Assembly (NCBI RefSeq): GCF_010747475.1
Contig: NZ_VSLZ01000003.1
Span: 496,001-560,000, forward strand
Source: Halorussus sp. MSC15.2
GTDB lineage: Archaea > Halobacteriota > Halobacteria > Halobacteriales > Haladaptataceae
Direction of reading: 5' to 3'
DNA length: 64,000 bases
Shown here: piece by piece, positions 17,315 to 26,239 of the stretch
Layout: the number at the start of each line of letters is the position of its first letter
Position numbering within the stretch: position 1 is the first letter of the stretch
Program-made: the position numbers and the translations under genes
Notes under the pieces: generated by a model
What the model saw: only the letters and a program-made list of their open reading frames with translations
Told to the model about the DNA's origin: nothing
Database searches by the model: none

Positions 17315-18219
17315 TCAGTCGAGCGAATCACGAACGCCGACGATGTCGAGAATTTCGCGGAGGTCGTCCACCCGGTAATCGACCGCCGGACCGTCCTCGG
17401 CCCCGTAGGCGACGGTCGCAAGTCCGACGTCCTTCGCGCCCGCCACGTCGTGCTCGTACCGGTCGCCTATCATGAGCGCCTCGTCCGCCGCGACGTCGGC
17501 CTCCCGCAGGGCGGTCTCGAACATCCGGCGTCGGGCTTGGTTCGCCCGACCATCTCGGAGGTCGTAATCGAGTCGAACCGGTCGCGGACGCCGAACGTCT
17601 CCAGAATCCGCAGTCCCTCCTCGGTGTCCACGTCGCTGACGACGCCGACGTGGCGGTCGCTGTCGGCCAGTCGCTCGATTGCCTCGACCGCACCGGGTTC
17701 GGGCCGCAGGGTCTCGGTCGTCACCGCCTCGAAGAGCGGGAGCCACTCGTCTTCGGGCACCGCCTCGCCGACGATTTCGGCCACGGCGCGGTCGTAGCCG
17801 GTCCGCGCAGACCGGAACTCCGTCCCCTCGCGCTCCCGGAAGTACGACCCGACCGCGGCCCGCCACGTCGCTATCGCGTCCTCGTGAGCCTGCGAACGAG
17901 AGTTCGTAGGGCCGTGTCCTGCGGCGTCGTCGTGAGCCTGCGAACGAGGGTTCGTAGGGCCGTGTCCTCCGGCGTCGTCGTGAGCCTGCGAACGAGGGTT
18001 CGTAGGGCCGTGTCCTCCGGCGTCGTCGTGAGCCTGCGAACGAGGGTTCGTAGGGCCGTGTCCTCCGGCGTCGTCGGGCGAGCGCTCGGGGACGTACTCC
18101 TCGACCAGTCTCTCGACGAACGCCTCGTGGGCGCGCCGGACGGACTCGGGGTCGAGAATGACGCCGCCGATGTCCCAGAACACCGCCCGGTAGTCCGCCG
18201 TCGGTTCGTCGCCCGACAC
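17315..18219 (-). pseudogene. HAD-family hydrolase with four 16-aa repeats and a single-base frameshift
   Basis: From the ATG at 18219 the protein opens with motif I variant AVFWDIGGVILD. It then carries residues 49-112 as four copies of DDAGGHGPTNPRSQAH, resumes the cap helices (FREREGTEFRSARTGYDRAV) and reaches motif II VVSDVDT and the motif III lysine in MVGRTKPDA. One missing base near 17525-17530 then shifts the frame. The other frame continues MFETALREADVAADEALMIGDRYEHDVAGAKDVG (motif IV) to the stop at 17315. Restored length is about 301 residues, or about 237 without the repeats, a normal HAD size. Substrate unknown. Confidence 0.85.
17884..18075. repeat. Four tandem 48-bp palindromic coding repeats in the HAD gene
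   Basis: Exact 48-nt units start at 17884, 17932, 17980 and 18028 on the plus strand with GTGAGCCTGCGAACGAGGGT. Only the first unit differs, by two bases. Each unit holds a stem-loop, GCGAAC-GAGG-GTTCGT, and a second imperfect one with loop CGT (AGGGC-CGT-GTCCT). On the coding (minus) strand a unit reads as 16 amino acids in frame. There are no spacers, so it is not a CRISPR. The same motif occurs in the histidine kinase gene at 62.2-62.4 kb. Confidence 0.97.
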
Positions 18220-18221
18220 GG

Positions 18222-19781
18222 TCAGCTCTCCTCGTCCTCGACCAACTTGAACTTCTGGACCTTCCCGCTCGCGGTCCGGGGCAACTCCTCGACGAACTCG
18301 ACCTCGCGGGGGTGTTTGTACTCCGCGAGGTTGTCCAGACAGAACTGCTTGAGTTCCTCCGGGGTCACGTCTGTCTCCGGTGTGGGAACGACGAACGCCT
18401 TGACGGTCTCGCCCCGGCGCTCGTCCGGGATGCCGACCACGGCGGCGTCGGCCACCCCCTCGTGCTCGAAGAGCAGTTCCTCGACCTCACTGGGGTAGAC
18501 GTTGTACCCCGCCGTGTTTATCATGTGCTTCTTCCGGTCGATGATTTCGTAGTAGTTGTCGGCGTCGCGCCGCGCGACGTCGCCGGTCCGGAAGTAGCCC
18601 GACTCGGTGAACGCTTGTTCGCTCGCCTCGGGCAGGTCGTGGTACCCCTTCATCACCTGCGGCCCGCGGACCAGCAGTTCGCCCTCCTCGCCCGGCGGCA
18701 CCTCCTCGCCGCTCTCGTCCACTATCTTGCAGTCGGTCATCCGGAGCGGTTGTCCGATGGTCCCGAGTTTGTGGCCGAACGTCGTCCCCGCGCCGGTGTG
18801 GGTCGCCGCCGTCGTCTCGGTGAGACCGTACCCCTCCCACGTGTCCACGCCCGCGACCGACTCGAACTCCTCTTGGACCGCGACCGGCATCTTCGCGCCG
18901 CCCTGTCCGGTCTCGCGCAGACTCGACAGGTCGTACTCCCCGAACGCCTCGTGGTTGACGAGGTCCACGTACATCGCCGCGACGCCGATGAACCCCGTGA
19001 TACCTTCCTCCTCGATGGTCCGCATGGCGTCCTCGGCGTCCCACCGCGAGGGGTCGCGGACGTAGACCGCGCCGCCCCGAATCAGCGTCTGCCACGTCGA
19101 GTGGACGAAGCCGGTGATGTGGTACAGCGGCAGGACCGCGAGACTGCGGTCCTCGTCCGGTTCCACGTCTACCAGTTCGAACCCGGAGAACGCCTGCGCG
19201 CGGAGGTTGCGGTGCGTGAGCAGGACGCCTTTGGGCTGGCCGGTCGTCCCGCTGGTGTACGGTTGGAGCGCCACGTCCTCGCTCTCGCGTTCGACGGTGG
19301 TCGGGTCGCCGTCCACCTCCGGGAAGGGCACGTCTCCCTCGGGGACCGCGTCGGGGCCGCCCACCGTGACGACGGTCGGACTGCGGTCGGTCTCCCGGAG
19401 GGCCTCGGTCAGGTGTTCGCGGAGCGCGGCGTGGGTGACGACGACCGAGGCCTCGGTGTCGCGGAGTTGGTGGCCGATTTCGCGGGCCTTGTACTGGGGG
19501 TTCATCGGGGACGCCACCGCCCCGGCCTTCAGGGTCCCGAGGGTGGCCACGACGTACTCCGGGCAGTTCGGTAGGTACAGCAGGACCCGGTCGTCGGGTC
19601 CGGCCCCGAGTTCGCGCAATCCGCCGGCGAACCGCGCCGAGCGGTCCCGTAGCTGCCGGTGAGTGATTTCGGTGCCGTGCATTTCGAGCGCGAGGTCGTC
19701 GGCGTGGCGCTCCGCCGTCTCGTCGTGCAGTCGCGCGACGTTGCCCGAACGCGCGTCCTCGCCGAACGCGGACTTGTCCAT
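18222..19781 (-). CDS. Long-chain-type acyl-CoA synthetase (AMP-forming)
   Basis: This fatty-acid or aryl-acid CoA ligase has 519 residues. Motifs in order: LQPYTSGTTGQPKGVLLTH, GYGLTETTAATH, TGDVARRDADNYYEIIDRKKHMI, NTAGYNVYPSEVEELLFEHE and the catalytic-lysine motif RTASGKVQKFKL. This DRKK...G(F/Y)NVYP hinge is typical of long-chain or 4-coumarate-type ligases. Its stop lies 2 nt upstream of the HAD gene start, so the two are likely co-transcribed. The promoter is in the 130-nt AT-rich divergent region shared with the SDR gene at 19913. Confidence 0.92.
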   Translation of the reverse strand: MDKSAFGEDARSGNVARLHDETAERHADDLALEMHGTEITHRQLRDRSARFAGGLRELGAGPDDRVLLYLPNCPEYVVATLGTLKAGAVASPMNPQYKAREIGHQLRDTEASVVVTHAALREHLTEALRETDRSPTVVTVGGPDAVPEGDVPFPEVDGDPTTVERESEDVALQPYTSGTTGQPKGVLLTHRNLRAQAFSGFELVDVEPDEDRSLAVLPLYHITGFVHSTWQTLIRGGAVYVRDPSRWDAEDAMRTIEEEGITGFIGVAAMYVDLVNHEAFGEYDLSSLRETGQGGAKMPVAVQEEFESVAGVDTWEGYGLTETTAATHTGAGTTFGHKLGTIGQPLRMTDCKIVDESGEEVPPGEEGELLVRGPQVMKGYHDLPEASEQAFTESGYFRTGDVARRDADNYYEIIDRKKHMINTAGYNVYPSEVEELLFEHEGVADAAVVGIPDERRGETVKAFVVPTPETDVTPEELKQFCLDNLAEYKHPREVEFVEELPRTASGKVQKFKLVEDEES

Positions 19782-19912
19782 GGGACATAATGACTAGCAT
19801 CGTAGATTAAGATAACGATTGCAAACACCACCCCATATTTATTAACAGCGGGCGAGAATCGTGGCACGTAGTTAACAATGGTAATAACAACCAACTCCGC
19901 GGAGGGTCGCGC

Positions 19913-20689
19913 ATGAGAGACCAGTTCGGCGTCGCCGACGACACAGTCATTGTCACGGGCGCGTCGAGCGGCATCGGGCGGACCATCGCCGAGCGGTTCG
20001 CCGACGACGGCGCGAACGTCGTCGTCTGCTCGCGCGAACTGGAGAACGTCGAACCGGTCGCGGAGGGCATCGAGGACAGCGACCGCGAGGGAAGCGCGCT
20101 CGCGGTCGAGTGCGACGTGACCGACCGCGACGCGGTCGAGGCGCTGGTAGACGCCACCGTCGAGAAGTTCGGCGGCATCGACGTGTTGGTCAACAACGCC
20201 GGGGCGAGTTTCATGGCCCCGTTCGAGGACATCAGCGAGAACGGGTGGGAGACCATCGTGGACATCAACCTCCACGGGACCTTCCACTGCACGCAGGTCG
20301 CGGGCGAGCGCATGCGCGAGGACGGCGGCGGCGCGGTCATCAACCTCGCCAGCGTCGCGGGCCAGAAGGGGTCGCCACACATGAGCCACTACGGCGCGGC
20401 GAAGGCAGGCGTCATCAACCTCACCTCGACGCTGTCGTTCGAATGGGCGAGCGACGACGTACGGGTCAACTGCATCGCGCCCGGGTTCGTCGCCACGCCG
20501 GGCGTCGAGAGTCAGATGGGCGTCAGCGCCGACGACCTCGACCGCGACGAGGTCGAGCGCCGCATCGGCACTACCGAGGAGATAGCCGACATCGCCCAGT
20601 TCCTCGCCAGCGACGCCGCCTCCTACGTCGTGGGCGAGACCATCACCGCGGCCGGGGTCCCGCGCATCATGGAGACGCCCGACGTGTAA
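19913..20689 (+). CDS. Short-chain dehydrogenase/reductase (FabG/2,4-dienoyl-CoA reductase-like)
   Basis: This NAD(P)-dependent oxidoreductase has 258 residues. It has cofactor motif TGASSGIG (about residues 16-23), CDVTDRD, NNAG, the catalytic Ser in NLASVAGQKGSPH, YGAAKAG (Tyr/Lys) and the C-terminal SDAASYVVGETITAAG. GGAGGG lies just upstream of the ATG. A TATTTATTAAC box about 80 nt upstream suggests a leadered transcript. It is divergent from the acyl-CoA ligase. The target is likely a 3-oxo or hydroxyacyl-CoA in this catabolic region, but SDR substrate cannot be assigned from sequence. Confidence 0.92.
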   Translation: MRDQFGVADDTVIVTGASSGIGRTIAERFADDGANVVVCSRELENVEPVAEGIEDSDREGSALAVECDVTDRDAVEALVDATVEKFGGIDVLVNNAGASFMAPFEDISENGWETIVDINLHGTFHCTQVAGERMREDGGGAVINLASVAGQKGSPHMSHYGAAKAGVINLTSTLSFEWASDDVRVNCIAPGFVATPGVESQMGVSADDLDRDEVERRIGTTEEIADIAQFLASDAASYVVGETITAAGVPRIMETPDV

Positions 20690-20865
20690 CTCCGAGGGTT
20701 CGTCGTTTCGTTTTCAGCGTAGTCACTCCCGCTCCGGTGTAGTCGTCGCCGACGCGGGAACCGGCGGCCGAAATCTGTTATATAAATATTTCCCACAGTT
20801 GCGTCGCGGACAACTGGGGGGGCGCTTTATACGACGGACCGGGTCCACGTTCCGACGAGAACACG

Positions 20866-20982
20866 ATGAACCGGAAGCAGAACCACAGCGAACCCCGCGC
20901 CGCGGTTCCGATGCGCGACGGGGTCTCGCCGGAACGGTATCGGCAGCAGGTAACCGTCGCTCACGGGCGGGGGTCGGAGTGA
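20866..20982 (+). CDS. Small ORF (38 aa) translationally coupled to the MMPL transporter
   Basis: ATG at 20866 opens a 38-codon frame (MNRKQNHSEPRAAVPMRDGV, then SPERYRQQ...) whose TGA overlaps the GTG start of the transporter (GTGA at 20979-20982). A TTTATA box lies about 38 nt upstream. The peptide is basic and hydrophilic with no recognised domain. This could be a leader ORF that couples translation of the weak GTG start, or a small regulatory protein. No homology is claimed. Confidence 0.5.
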   Translation: MNRKQNHSEPRAAVPMRDGVSPERYRQQVTVAHGRGSE

Positions 20983-23501
20983 AGGGCGTCTTCTCGAAGA
21001 CCGCCCGGTTCGTCACCGAGCACAACCGGGTCGTGGTCCTCGTCATGCTGTTGCTGACGGCCGGAGTGGGTGCCGGTGTCACCCAACTGCAGCTTTCGAG
21101 CGAGACCGGCGGAAGCGACGCCGTCGGCGACACGACGGTCGCACAGAAGTACGATTACATCCAGAAACACTACGCCGGGGGAAACGAGAGTAACGCGACC
21201 CCGGCGGCGGTCTACGTCCGCGACGACGACGGCAACGTCCTCTCGAAGGCGTCGCTACTCGACTCGCTCCGGTACCAGCGAACCGTCCTGAAAAACGAGA
21301 CGGTCGCCGGAGCGCTCCCCGAGGACGGCGGCGTCCTCGGCGTCTCGAACCTCGTGGCCAAGCGAGCGGCCGGGGACCCCGACGCCTCGCTCGACGAGCA
21401 GATTTCGGCGCTCGAATCGGCGAGCGAGAGCGACGTTCGGACGCACCTCCAGCAGACGCTCTCGGAGGGGTCGGCCGCCCTCCGACTGCTGCCGAACGAC
21501 TACGAACCCGGCACCGCGAGCGCGACGAGTCGCCGGATGGTCTTCCGGTTCCGGACCGCGCCCGAGAGGTCCGGCGGGCAGACGCAGGGACGACCCGAAA
21601 CTCGCGCGCTCTACGAGCAGGCGACCGAGACGCCGAATCACTTCACCATCGGCGCGCACGCCCGGAGCGTCTCGAACCAGCAGTTCCAGCAGGACACGTT
21701 CGAGTTGATACTCCCCGTCGCGCTGGTGGCGATTCTCGGCGTCCTCGCGTTCTCGTACCGCGACATCGTCGACGTCGTCGTCGGGTTCACCGGGGTCGTC
21801 CTCTCGGTCCTCTGGATGTTCGGCATCCTCGGTTGGCTGAAGATTCCGGCCGGAATCACGCTCATCATCGGTCCCGTCCTCATCGTGGGACTGAGCGTCG
21901 ATTACGGACTCCACGTCTTCATGCGTTACCGCGAGGAGCGCGGCGAAGACGAGGGCATCCGCGAACCGATGGCACGGTCGCTGTCGGCGGTCGCCGTCGC
22001 CGTCGGACTCGTCACGGTGACCACCGCGGTCGGCTTCATGTCGAACGTCACGAACGAGTTCACCGTCATCCGCGACCTGTCGGTCGGCATCACGCTCGGC
22101 GTCGTCTCGGCGTTCGTCATCTTCGTGACCATCGTCCCGGCGCTGAAGGTGAGCGTGGACGGTCTCCTCGAACGGGTCGGTCTCGACCGACGCAAGCAGT
22201 CGCTCGGGAAGACCCGACTGCTCGAACCGGTTCTGGCGAGCGGTGCCGACCTCGCGCGGAGGGCCGCGCCGGTCGTCGTCGTAGTCGCGCTGGTGGCCGG
22301 CGCGGCGGGCGGTCTCGCGTGGACCGACCTCGACCGCAAGACGTTCCAGCAGGACGACGGCGAAATCGCCGAGTGGAAGCAGAACCTCCCCGGCCCGCTG
22401 GCGTGGGAGGTCACCGACTACGACCGAAACAGCCGGTTCGTGGACGCGCACTACCGGTCGGCCGACGAGAGCGAGCGCCGCGAGTCGCAGGTACTCGTCG
22501 AGGGCGACGTGACCGACCCGGAGACGCTCGAACGCCTCCGGGACGGCCGCGAGCGCGCCGCCGAGAGCGACGTCGTCTTCCGGCAGTCCGGGTCCGTACC
22601 CCTCGTCAGTCCCGTCACCGTGATGGAGTCGGTGGCCGCGCGAGACGAGGCGTTCGCCGAGACGTTCCGCGAGACCGATACGGACGGCGACGGCGTCCCC
22701 GACCGGAACCTCGAATCGGTGTACGACGCGCTCTACGACGCGGCCCCCGAGGAGGCGAGTCGGGTTATCGAGCGGACCGACGGCGAGTACCGGTCGCTCA
22801 GGATGGTCGTGCCGATTCGACCCGACGCCCGCTACGAAGACCAGAAGACCGAGATGCGGGCCATCGCGGCCGCGGTCGAGGACCGCGGCGAGTCCGTCGG
22901 CGCGACCGCCGTCGGGTCGGCGACCGTCAGCGCGGCCGAGTCGGCCCAGACGGCCGAGAGCATCCTGACCACGCTCGTCGTCGCGCTCGGCGCGGTGTTC
23001 GTCATGCTGATGCTGGTCTACCGAATCGCCGAGGGGAGCGCCTCGCTCGGCGCTATCACGGTGGTTCCCATCGCGCTCGTCACCGCACTCGTAATCGGCG
23101 GGATGCACCTCCTCGCCGTCCCGCTGACGCTGCTCACGTCGCTGCTGATGAGCCTCGTCATCGGACTCGGCATCGACTACAACATCCACGTCAGCGACCG
23201 GTTCGCGCACGAACTCGACCGCGGCCGCGACGCCTACGGCGCGCTCCGGGAGGCGGTCACCGGGACGGGCGGCGCGCTGCTCGGCAGCACGCTCACTTCG
23301 ACCGGCGCGTTCAGCGCGCTGCTGCTGTCGCCGTCGCCTTCGCTCCGGAGTTTCGGGACGCTAGTCGTCCTCGCGCTGACGCTGTCGTTCGTCGTGAGCA
23401 TCTTCGTCCTGCCGAGTCTGCTGTTCGTCTGGACGCGCTACGTCCGCTCGACTCCGAACACGGAGCCGGCGGGTCCCACGCCCGCGGGACAGCAGGACTG
23501 A
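20979..23501 (+). CDS. RND/MMPL-family membrane transporter
   Basis: The 840-residue polytopic exporter has the duplicated RND layout: one TM, an extracellular loop of about 230 residues, five or six TMs, then the same again. The first TM is RVVVLVMLLLTAGVGAGV. TM4-type motifs are VGLSVDYGLHVFMRY in the first half and GLGIDYNIHVSDRF in the second. Such proteins move lipids or hydrophobic compounds, or act as sterol-sensing-type flippases. I take the GTG at 20979 because the 60 upstream in-frame codons are Arg-rich and overlap a separate small ORF. The cargo is unknown. Confidence 0.9.
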   Translation: MKGVFSKTARFVTEHNRVVVLVMLLLTAGVGAGVTQLQLSSETGGSDAVGDTTVAQKYDYIQKHYAGGNESNATPAAVYVRDDDGNVLSKASLLDSLRYQRTVLKNETVAGALPEDGGVLGVSNLVAKRAAGDPDASLDEQISALESASESDVRTHLQQTLSEGSAALRLLPNDYEPGTASATSRRMVFRFRTAPERSGGQTQGRPETRALYEQATETPNHFTIGAHARSVSNQQFQQDTFELILPVALVAILGVLAFSYRDIVDVVVGFTGVVLSVLWMFGILGWLKIPAGITLIIGPVLIVGLSVDYGLHVFMRYREERGEDEGIREPMARSLSAVAVAVGLVTVTTAVGFMSNVTNEFTVIRDLSVGITLGVVSAFVIFVTIVPALKVSVDGLLERVGLDRRKQSLGKTRLLEPVLASGADLARRAAPVVVVVALVAGAAGGLAWTDLDRKTFQQDDGEIAEWKQNLPGPLAWEVTDYDRNSRFVDAHYRSADESERRESQVLVEGDVTDPETLERLRDGRERAAESDVVFRQSGSVPLVSPVTVMESVAARDEAFAETFRETDTDGDGVPDRNLESVYDALYDAAPEEASRVIERTDGEYRSLRMVVPIRPDARYEDQKTEMRAIAAAVEDRGESVGATAVGSATVSAAESAQTAESILTTLVVALGAVFVMLMLVYRIAEGSASLGAITVVPIALVTALVIGGMHLLAVPLTLLTSLLMSLVIGLGIDYNIHVSDRFAHELDRGRDAYGALREAVTGTGGALLGSTLTSTGAFSALLLSPSPSLRSFGTLVVLALTLSFVVSIFVLPSLLFVWTRYVRSTPNTEPAGPTPAGQQD

Positions 23502-23629
23502 CCGCGAACGACGACCGCTCGCCGTTCGCCCGCTTCGGCCCTCCTCCGTTCCCCACTGTGTCATCCTCCGCAGTCGCCACGGCTATGCCGCGTCGGCTGT
23601 CCGATGACGGTCAGCCCCGCGTCACTCGG

Positions 23630-24304
23630 TCAGTTCTGGAACGTCACCGTGTCGGAGGCGGTCCGCCCGCGCGAGTCGGTGACCTCCAGTTTGACGGTGT
23701 ACTGGTAGCCGCTGGCGAACTGTTCGGTGAACGTCGGTCCGTCGGCGTACTTGCCGAAATCGTCCTCGGGGATACCGTCGTTGCGGTAGTACCACGTGTA
23801 GCTCTCGATTGACCCGCGGGGTGCCGACGAGTACCGACCGATGAACGTTCGAATGTCCGGGTCGCCGGTGGCCGGTTCCTCCTCGATGCGGGCTATCGGC
23901 GTGACTACGGGACGGGCGAAGAAATCGACGACCGCCGAGTCGGTGTTGCCGTCGGCGTCGGTGACCTCCAACTTGACCGAGTAGGGGTAGTTCGCCCAAC
24001 TCTCGGTGAAACTCGGTCCGCTGGCGTACTCGCCGTATCCGCCCCCGACCGACTCGTTGTTTCGGAAGTACCACGTGTAGCTCTGGACGTCTCCGGACGA
24101 ACTGCTCCCGTCGAACGTAACGTTCTCGCCCTCTTCGGGCGGGAGCGCGTCCGCTTCGATGACTGCGGTCGGCCCGGCGGCCGCGACGTCGCCGGTCGCT
24201 ACTACCGACCCGGCGAGACCCAGTCCGGCGGCACCGACCGTCTTCAGCGCCGTTCGGCGCGAGCAAGACCCCTCAGCGTCGACGGATTCGTCTGCGTCGG
24301 TCAT
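23630..24304 (-). CDS. Tat-exported protein with two PKD domains
   Basis: The 224-residue secreted protein starts at 24304 (MTDADESVD...). It has a twin-arginine signal SRRTALKTVGAAGLGLAGS and Ala-rich cleavage region near VAAAGPTAVIEA. Two immunoglobulin-like PKD repeats follow, each with the motif SYTWYFRNN / SYTWYYRND and ending YSVKLEVTDADG / YTVKLEVTDSRG. PKD domains mediate surface adhesion or spacing between catalytic modules, but no enzyme domain is present here. AT-rich DNA upstream (24305-24360) supplies a promoter. The cognate partner is unknown. Confidence 0.88.
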   Translation of the reverse strand: MTDADESVDAEGSCSRRTALKTVGAAGLGLAGSVVATGDVAAAGPTAVIEADALPPEEGENVTFDGSSSSGDVQSYTWYFRNNESVGGGYGEYASGPSFTESWANYPYSVKLEVTDADGNTDSAVVDFFARPVVTPIARIEEEPATGDPDIRTFIGRYSSAPRGSIESYTWYYRNDGIPEDDFGKYADGPTFTEQFASGYQYTVKLEVTDSRGRTASDTVTFQN

Positions 24305-24450
24305 GTTCCATCCTAATATACAACACATAGGAATACAAACTTTTCTCCTAAAATATTTGTACTAAAGTAGGTGGTCTACCTCTGCGCGCCCTGCCTCCTC
24401 GGGGTCCCCCGGTTCGGCGCTCGTGGGACTGCTCGGTCGGGTATCCCCTC

Positions 24451-25191
24451 TCATAGCTCGAACACCTCCGCACGCCGGTCGGTCTCCGTACCGTAGTCGG
24501 CGTCGGCGACGGACTCCGGAATCGTGGCGTCGGTCGCGTCGCCGTAGCGCGATTCGAGACCGGCGCGAACCGCCTCTCGGACGCAGGCCCGCGCGCAGGC
24601 CCCGACTTCGGTGGCGCTCCCGGAGAACGTGGTTTCCTCGCCCGCGGGGTCGCAGGCCGCGATTACGGCGTCGCTCGTCGTCCCCGGAAAGCCGGTCTCG
24701 GCGAGCAGCGTCGCGGTCTTGGTCTCGACGGCGACCGCGAGCAGGTTGGGGAGCGCGCCCGGCGCGAGCGCCCGGTCGGTGCCGACGACGACGTTGACCG
24801 TGCCGATTTCGGGGTCGGAGTCGGGGGCGGAACCGAGGTCGGTCGCATCCGAATCGGGGTCCGACGTTCGACTCCCGCCGGGGTCCATCGGGAGCGCGGC
24901 CGGATTGGAGACCCCCGCGGTCGCCACCGCCGAGACCGGCCCGCACCGCGCGCCGCGGGCGTGGCGCAACTCGACGCCCGTCAGGAGCGCGGGACCCGGG
25001 TCGTCGAACCCCGCTGCACGCCTGCGCTCGGCGAGGTAGGCGTCGAGGTCGGTCCGGTCGAACCCCTCGGGCACCGAGACGTTGTATGCCGCGTCGGCCC
25101 GCCACTCCCCGCCGTCCCACCCGGTCGAGAGCCAGCGCGCGCCCTCGCGGCCGACTCGGAGGACGGCCTCGCGGGTCTCAGTCTCGAACAT
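24451..25191 (-). CDS. cbiZ: Adenosylcobinamide amidohydrolase CbiZ
   Basis: CbiZ cleaves the aminopropanol side chain of adenosylcobinamide (or pseudocobalamin) to adenosylcobyric acid for salvage. The family core is visible: YNVSVPEG, LLTGVELRHA, VSAVATAGVSNP, TVNVVVGTDRALAPGALPNLLAVAVETKTATL and TSDAVIAAC. It has 246 residues. Residues about 103-126 are an acidic Asp/Ser-rich insertion between AGVSNPAALP and GTVNVVV. It is the last gene of the seven-gene cobamide operon; its ATG overlaps the cobD stop by 14 nt. Confidence 0.9.
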   Translation of the reverse strand: MFETETREAVLRVGREGARWLSTGWDGGEWRADAAYNVSVPEGFDRTDLDAYLAERRRAAGFDDPGPALLTGVELRHARGARCGPVSAVATAGVSNPAALPMDPGGSRTSDPDSDATDLGSAPDSDPEIGTVNVVVGTDRALAPGALPNLLAVAVETKTATLLAETGFPGTTSDAVIAACDPAGEETTFSGSATEVGACARACVREAVRAGLESRYGDATDATIPESVADADYGTETDRRAEVFEL

Positions 25192-26239
25192 CCGCCAGCA
25201 CCTCCAGCAGGCGGTCGTTCTCGTCGGGCGTCCGGACCGCGACCCTGACGTGCGAGTCCAGTCCCCGGAACGTGGTCGCGTCCCGGACCGCGACCCCTCG
25301 CTCGCGCGCCGCCGCGACGAGTTCCGCGGGCGACTGCTCGCCGCTCCCCGGACCGCCTCCGCGGAGGTCCAGCAGGAGGAAGGGTGCCGACGAAGCCGAC
25401 AGCGGCGGCCCGTCGGGGGCGTAGACGCCGAAGTCGTCGCGGAGCGCGTCGGCCATCCGGGCGCGCTCCCGGCGGACGCGCTCGCGGGTCTCGGCGACGA
25501 ACGCCGACCGCCCCAGACAGTGCGCGCCGACGCGGGCCGCGGGCGTCCCGAGGCTCCACGCCCGCCGGGCGGTGGCGAGGTCGTCGCCGAGGTCGCCGGT
25601 CGCCGCCGCGAACCCCGCCCGGAGACCCGGCAGGCCGAAGAGTTTGGTCAGCGAGCGCGCGACGACGACGCCGTCGCTGCCCGCGAGCGAGGGCCGGTCG
25701 GTGAACCCGAGGAACGCCTCGTCGGCGACGAGCAGGGCGTCGGCCTCCCGGCACCGCACCGCGAACTCGCGGAGCGCGTCCGGGTCGTAGGCGTCGCCGG
25801 TCGGGTTGTTGGGGTTGCAGACCACGGCCGCGGCGTGGTCGGCGGGGTCGGCGTCGAGCAGTTCGTCGTGAGGGACGAACTCGGGGTCTCCGCCCTGCAG
25901 GCGAATCTCGCGGGCGTACTCGCCGAAGCTCGGGTACGGGACCAGCACGGAGTCGCCGGGCGAGACGCGGGCGGCGAACGCGAGTCGGAGCGCGGCGAGA
26001 CCGCCCGGCGTGGGGACGACGTCGCCGGGGTCGCAGTCCGCGAAGTCGGCCGCGGCTTCCCGGAACTCGGGGTAGTCGTCGTTCGGGTACGACCGCGCGG
26101 CGCCGAGCGCGTCGGCGTAGACCTCGGCGACACCCTCGGGCGTGTGGGGGTTGGTGTTCGCGCTGAACTCCAGCAGGTCCGGGTCGTCGCTCCCGCCGTG
26201 GGGCACGCGGTCGGTCTCCCGGACGCTATCGGGGTGCAT
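25178..26239 (-). CDS. cobD: L-threonine-O-3-phosphate decarboxylase CobD
   Basis: This PLP-dependent class II aminotransferase-fold enzyme (353 residues) should make (R)-1-amino-2-propanol phosphate, the linker in cobamides. Visible features: [13 protein letters not shown] near the N-terminus, [26 protein letters not shown], and the Schiff-base lysine in [19 protein letters not shown]. HisC homologues look similar; position inside the cob operon between cobT and cbiZ decides for CobD. The start overlaps the cobT stop by 14 nt. Confidence 0.88.
   Translation of the reverse strand: MHPDSVRETDRVPHGGSDDPDLLEFSANTNPHTPEGVAEVYADALGAARSYPNDDYPEFREAAADFADCDPGDVVPTPGGLAALRLAFAARVSPGDSVLVPYPSFGEYAREIRLQGGDPEFVPHDELLDADPADHAAAVVCNPNNPTGDAYDPDALREFAVRCREADALLVADEAFLGFTDRPSLAGSDGVVVARSLTKLFGLPGLRAGFAAATGDLGDDLATARRAWSLGTPAARVGAHCLGRSAFVAETRERVRRERARMADALRDDFGVYAPDGPPLSASSAPFLLLDLRGGGPGSGEQSPAELVAAARERGVAVRDATTFRGLDSHVRVAVRTPDENDRLLEVLADVRD

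Noticed and set aside
17884-18075. 48-bp repeats considered as a CRISPR array
   Set aside because: Units are directly adjacent with no spacers, in frame with a HAD gene, and there are no cas genes.
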